Of a stretch of 9,071 nucleotides of DNA, positions 6,002-9,071 are shown piece by piece (within the stretch, counting starts at the first letter, position 1; every line of letters starts with the position of its first letter). A model generated the notes under the pieces. That model was not told the DNA's origin. It searched no databases and saw nothing but the letters and a program-made list of their open reading frames with translations. Where the stretch lies: positions 1 to 9,071 of the forward strand of contig JAEETM010000112.1 in the NCBI GenBank assembly GCA_016290335.1, written 5' to 3'. The translations under genes and the position numbers were made by a program. The DNA comes from Treponema sp. (GTDB taxonomy: Bacteria; Spirochaetota; Spirochaetia; Treponematales; Treponemataceae).

Positions 6002-6973
6002 ATGAAAAAGAAAAAAGACGAACAGCAGCTTCTTCCAAAAAAATCCTTTTGGGCACGACTGCGCGAAGAAAAATATTTGCAGATAATGGCACTCTTGGGA
6101 ATTGCCTGGATGATAGTGTTCAACTACATCCCAATGTATGGAATCCTGATTGCCTTTAAGAAAAACTTTTTTATTACCACACCTTTGTTCAGCAAAAAAT
6201 TTTTTACAACTCCTTGGGCAACACATCACGGATTTCAACACTTTCTGGAATTCTTTAAGGATGATGAATTCTTTAATGTAATGGGAAACACTTTGGGAAT
6301 TAGTATTCTAAAGCTTGTTTTTAATTTTACACTCCCAATAGCTTTTGCTCTTCTTTTGAATGAGGTTAAAAGTCTTAAGTTCAAGAAAGCCATCCAGACA
6401 ATTACTTACATGCCGCACTTTCTTTCCTGGGTAGTACTTGGCGGTATTCTTACAACCTGGCTTGGCGAAGGCGGACTTATAAATGAACTTTTAGTAAAAA
6501 TGGGGATTTTGGATAAGGGCATTCCTTTCCTTGCTTACCCTAAATATTTCTGGGGAATCACCGTTGTTTCCGATTTGTGGAAGGAGTTGGGTTGGTCGGC
6601 AATTATTTATCTGGCAGCAATTTCTGGAATTGATCAGGAAATGTACGAAGCAGCCAAGGTTGATGGTGCAAGCCGCTGGAAGCAGATTTGGACAATCACT
6701 CTTCCTTCAATAGCACCTACAATTACCATTATGTTCATTCTTGCTGTTGGCGGACTTTTGAATACAAACTTTGACCAGATTCTGGTATTGAACAATCCGC
6801 TCAATGCACCGCGAAGTAATGTAATTGATATCTTCGTATATCAGACTGCTATGCGTGCTATGAGATATTCTTATGCTTCGGCAATTGGTTTGTTTAAGTC
6901 GGTGATTGCATTCATCCTGCTCTTTATTGCAAATCAGGTAACTAAGAAGTTGAACGATACATCATTGTTCTAG
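6002..6973 (+). CDS. ABC sugar transporter permease, LplB type (COG4209)
   Basis: One of two inner-membrane channel subunits of a CUT1-family carbohydrate importer. The 323-residue protein has a basic N-terminus, then about six hydrophobic segments: near residues 27-50, 95-122, 138-160, 178-204, 240-258 and 295-315. The cytoplasmic loop that docks the ATPase is clear: EAAKVDGA from Glu216, followed about nine residues on by ITLPSIAP, the standard EAA motif. The N-terminal segment reading NYIPMYGILIAF is typical of the LplB group that serves oligosaccharide uptake. It is the first gene of the rightward operon, 9 bases ahead of the second permease. Substrate cannot be read from a permease; neighbouring GH16, GH30 and phosphorylase-like genes point to beta-glucan oligosaccharides. 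The long minus-strand frame across its 5' end is a shadow. Confidence 0.95.
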   Translation: MKKKKDEQQLLPKKSFWARLREEKYLQIMALLGIAWMIVFNYIPMYGILIAFKKNFFITTPLFSKKFFTTPWATHHGFQHFLEFFKDDEFFNVMGNTLGISILKLVFNFTLPIAFALLLNEVKSLKFKKAIQTITYMPHFLSWVVLGGILTTWLGEGGLINELLVKMGILDKGIPFLAYPKYFWGITVVSDLWKELGWSAIIYLAAISGIDQEMYEAAKVDGASRWKQIWTITLPSIAPTITIMFILAVGGLLNTNFDQILVLNNPLNAPRSNVIDIFVYQTAMRAMRYSYASAIGLFKSVIAFILLFIANQVTKKLNDTSLF

Positions 6974-6977
6974 GAGG
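6972..6977 (+). promoter_or_regulatory. Ribosome binding site of the second permease gene
   Basis: AGGAGG overlaps the stop codon of the first permease gene and sits 5 bases before ATG 6983. The overlap suggests the two subunits are made in step. Confidence 0.85.
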
Positions 6978-6982
6978 AAAAA

Positions 6983-7867
6983 ATGGCACATTCAAAATTA
7001 AACAAATATACAGTCGGTGATTACATAATCGGAATAGTAATGGTGTTAATCTGTTTCTTAGCCCTTTATCCGGTTTGGTACACAATAATCATTTCTTTTA
7101 ATGATTCAAACGATGCTTTACGCGGTGGCATTTACTGGCTGCCAAGAAAGTTTAGTCTGGAAAGCTATAAAACAGTATTTCAGGACAAAACTATTATCCG
7201 TGCTTTTGGCGTAACAATTTTAAGAACAGTTATTGGTACAGTAAGCAGCGTTTTCTTTACAGCTATGGTTGGTTACGCTTTTTCAAAAAAGCACATTATG
7301 GGAAATAAGGTCTACACAATCATCGGAACAATCACAATGTTCTTTGGCGGCGGACTTATTCCTTACTTTATCACGCTGAAAAACCTTGGCCTTTACGACA
7401 GCTTTTGGGTTTACATAATTCCAAGCTTGTTCAGCTTTTACAACATGATAATCTTCATGTCTTTCTTCCGGGAGCTTCCTGCCGGACTCGAAGAATCTGC
7501 AAAGCTCGACGGTGCAAATGACATGCTGATTTTTATAAAAATCATAATCCCTTTATCCATGCCGGTAATTGCAACAATTGCTTTGTTCAATGGAGTCTAT
7601 CACTGGAACGACTATTTTGCTGGAGTAATGTACATCAACAAAGCAGCACTGCAACCGATTCAAACCTACCTGTATCGTGTTGTAGCAAGTGCTTCTGCTT
7701 CCAAGGCAGTTGTTTCAATGCCGGCTGGAGTTTCTGCACAACAGGTAAGCTCACAGTCAGTAAGACTTGCAACAATGGTTGTAACAACCTTCCCGATTAT
7801 GTGTGTTTATCCTTTCCTGCAGAAATACTTTGTAAAGGGAGTGTTGATTGGCTCGATTAAGGGTTAG
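6983..7867 (+). CDS. ABC sugar transporter permease, YtcP/LplC type (COG0395)
   Basis: The partner channel subunit, expected to form a heterodimer with the upstream permease. Its 294 residues are the usual length. Six hydrophobic segments are seen near residues 10-38, 75-102, 109-131, 140-162, 189-209 and 264-284. The EAA loop reads EESAKLDGAND from Glu170, followed by IIIPLSMPVIA; Ser replaces the second position Ala, as is common in this subunit. The ending FVKGVLIGSIKG is characteristic of the YtcP branch. The start is fixed by AGGAGG 5 bases upstream. A 41-base gap separates it from the binding-protein gene. No ATPase gene follows within the window, so a shared MsmX/UgpC-type ATPase encoded elsewhere is likely, as is usual for this transporter group. 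Confidence 0.95.
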   Translation: MAHSKLNKYTVGDYIIGIVMVLICFLALYPVWYTIIISFNDSNDALRGGIYWLPRKFSLESYKTVFQDKTIIRAFGVTILRTVIGTVSSVFFTAMVGYAFSKKHIMGNKVYTIIGTITMFFGGGLIPYFITLKNLGLYDSFWVYIIPSLFSFYNMIIFMSFFRELPAGLEESAKLDGANDMLIFIKIIIPLSMPVIATIALFNGVYHWNDYFAGVMYINKAALQPIQTYLYRVVASASASKAVVSMPAGVSAQQVSSQSVRLATMVVTTFPIMCVYPFLQKYFVKGVLIGSIKG

Positions 7868-7894
7868 CGAGCAAAATAATTTGATAATATTTAT

Positions 7895-7900
7895 AGGAGG
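7895..7900 (+). promoter_or_regulatory. Strong ribosome binding site of the solute-binding protein gene
   Basis: Full AGGAGG, 8 bases before ATG 7909, in an A-rich leader. A strong site fits the high expression binding proteins need relative to their permeases. No hairpin or clear promoter is visible in the 41-base gap 7868-7908. Confidence 0.85.
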
Positions 7901-7908
7901 AAATAAAT

Positions 7909-9071
7909 ATGAAAAAAATTAAGGTAGTAGCATTAGGTTTTGCTATGGTTGCTGCAATGTCTTTAGTAGGCTGCAGCAAGAAACAAACAACTCAAAAAGT
8001 AGAAACAAAGGCAGCAGAAGATGTTCCTGGCTGGAAAGCAAATGCAGACAAGCCGATAAAACTTGACTGGTACATTAACTTCAGCTGGTTTGCCCGCCAT
8101 TGGGGAGACTCAAAGGTTTCTAAGTACATTACACAGAAAACAGGTGTAGATGTAAACTTCATCGTTCCTGCCGGAAACGAAGCAGAAAAATTGAACGCAA
8201 TGATTGCTGGTGACGCACTTCCAGACCTCATTACTTTAGGCTGGTGGGAAGGTCAGATTCCTATGATGATTGATGCAGACCTTTTGTACTCTCTTGATGA
8301 ACTTGCAGATAAGTATGATCCATACTTCTGGAAAGTTACAGACCCTGTAAAGGTTGGCTGGTACCGCCAGTCTAACGGACATATCTACGGATATCCAAAC
8401 GCATCTTATACTTCTACAGACTATGAAAAGTATAAGGGTAAGCTTACTTCAAACGAAACTTTCCTTGTTCGCAAAGATATGTACGAAGCTCTTGGAAAGC
8501 CAGATATGACAACTCCAGAGGGATTCTTGAATGCACTTCGCGCAGCAAAGGCTAAGTTCCCAACAGTAAACGGACAGTCACTTATTCCATTCGGTACAAA
8601 CGAGTTTGGTGATACAGGTTGTCAGCAGCTCCAGGGTTACCTTGCACACTTCCTTGCAATTGCTCCAGAAAAAGATGGTAAGTTTGTAAATGCAGACCTG
8701 GGTCTTACAGACAATCCAGATTATATTCGCTGGATGAAAATGTTCCGCCAGGCTCACGAAGAAGGCCTTTTCGCTACAGATGTATTCGTAGACAAGAGAA
8801 GCCAGATTGAAGAGAAAGCTGCACAGGGCCGCTACTTCTGTATGCTTTATCAGAACTGGGATATGCAGGCTCCACAGAATGCCCTTTATGCCCGCGATCC
8901 AAACTCTATCTACATTGCTGTAGACGGACCAAAGAACTCTAAGGGTGATGATCCTGTACTTGCTGGTGGTGGTATTGCAGGTTGGACAGTAACTTTGATT
9001 TCTAAGAACTGTAAAGACCCGGCTCGTGCTATTCAGTTCCTTTCTTACCTGATTTCTGAAGAAGGTCAGAT
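7909..9071 (+). CDS. ABC transporter solute-binding lipoprotein, LplA/COG1653 type (C-terminus beyond window)
   Basis: The substrate-capturing component of the importer, held on the outer face of the cytoplasmic membrane by lipid. The 387 visible residues start with a lipoprotein signal: MKKIK, a hydrophobic core, and lipobox LVG-Cys22. A polar linker (SKKQTTQKVETKAAED) follows, then the two-lobed binding fold. Typical family landmarks are TGVDVNFIVPAGNEAEKLN, GDALPDLI around Asp102, a GHIYGYPN segment, FLVRKDMYEALG, and GWTVTLISKNCKDPARAIQF near the visible end, which matches the closing helix of the domain. Family members are usually about 500-560 residues, so roughly a quarter is missing. 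It shares the operon with both permeases. Many aromatic residues (Trp and Tyr) in the visible part suit sugar stacking; the specific ligand, probably a laminari-oligosaccharide, is inferred from the locus. Confidence 0.94.
   Translation, partial: MKKIKVVALGFAMVAAMSLVGCSKKQTTQKVETKAAEDVPGWKANADKPIKLDWYINFSWFARHWGDSKVSKYITQKTGVDVNFIVPAGNEAEKLNAMIAGDALPDLITLGWWEGQIPMMIDADLLYSLDELADKYDPYFWKVTDPVKVGWYRQSNGHIYGYPNASYTSTDYEKYKGKLTSNETFLVRKDMYEALGKPDMTTPEGFLNALRAAKAKFPTVNGQSLIPFGTNEFGDTGCQQLQGYLAHFLAIAPEKDGKFVNADLGLTDNPDYIRWMKMFRQAHEEGLFATDVFVDKRSQIEEKAAQGRYFCMLYQNWDMQAPQNALYARDPNSIYIAVDGPKNSKGDDPVLAGGGIAGWTVTLISKNCKDPARAIQFLSYLISEEGQ

Noticed and set aside
5882..6241. 119-codon minus-strand open frame across the first permease start and the control region
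   Set aside because: Its sequence has no family features, it is antisense to a well-supported permease, and it overlaps the promoter region; it is a shadow frame.
7881..7890. -10-like GATAAT before the binding-protein gene
   Set aside because: It is in an AT-rich leader and no -35 candidate lies at a suitable distance.

Overview
The window looks like a beta-glucan (laminarin-type, beta-1,3 with possible beta-1,6 branches) uptake and breakdown locus from a low-to-mid GC anaerobe that makes lipoproteins. My best guess is a gut or rumen Treponema-like spirochaete, with Bacillota such as Lachnospiraceae or Paenibacillus relatives as the alternative. That guess rests on overall style (AT-rich control regions, strong AGGAGG ribosome sites, lipoprotein signals, LplB/YtcP-type transporter), not on any marker gene.

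Layout: two gene sets point away from a 189-bp control region (about 5813-6001). Leftward (minus strand) are a 1148-residue cytoplasmic protein resembling the GH94/GH149/GH161 glycoside phosphorylases (2366-5812), a cytoplasmic GH30 beta-glycosidase (868-2274) and a GH16 laminarinase-like lipoprotein that runs off the left edge (1-859). Rightward (plus strand) are two ABC permeases of the LplB and YtcP type (6002-6973, 6983-7867) and a solute-binding lipoprotein that runs off the right edge (7909-9071). No ATPase and no transcription regulator are present in the window.

Proposed working: the surface GH16 enzyme cuts polymeric beta-1,3-glucan, the binding lipoprotein and permease pair import the oligosaccharides, and inside the cell the phosphorylase-like protein (possibly giving glucose 1-phosphate) and the GH30 enzyme finish them. 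Enzyme families are read from motifs; the substrate is inferred from the combination of families.

Control: the divergent region holds a plausible plus-strand promoter whose -35 overlaps an 8-bp inverted repeat, plus four copies of a nonamer AAAAGTTTG/A. The 91-bp gap before the GH30 gene holds a perfect 10-bp inverted repeat that includes the start codon and a -10-like box placed so that the transcript would start at the ATG itself. No RNA genes, CRISPR arrays, insertion sequences or clear intrinsic terminators were seen.
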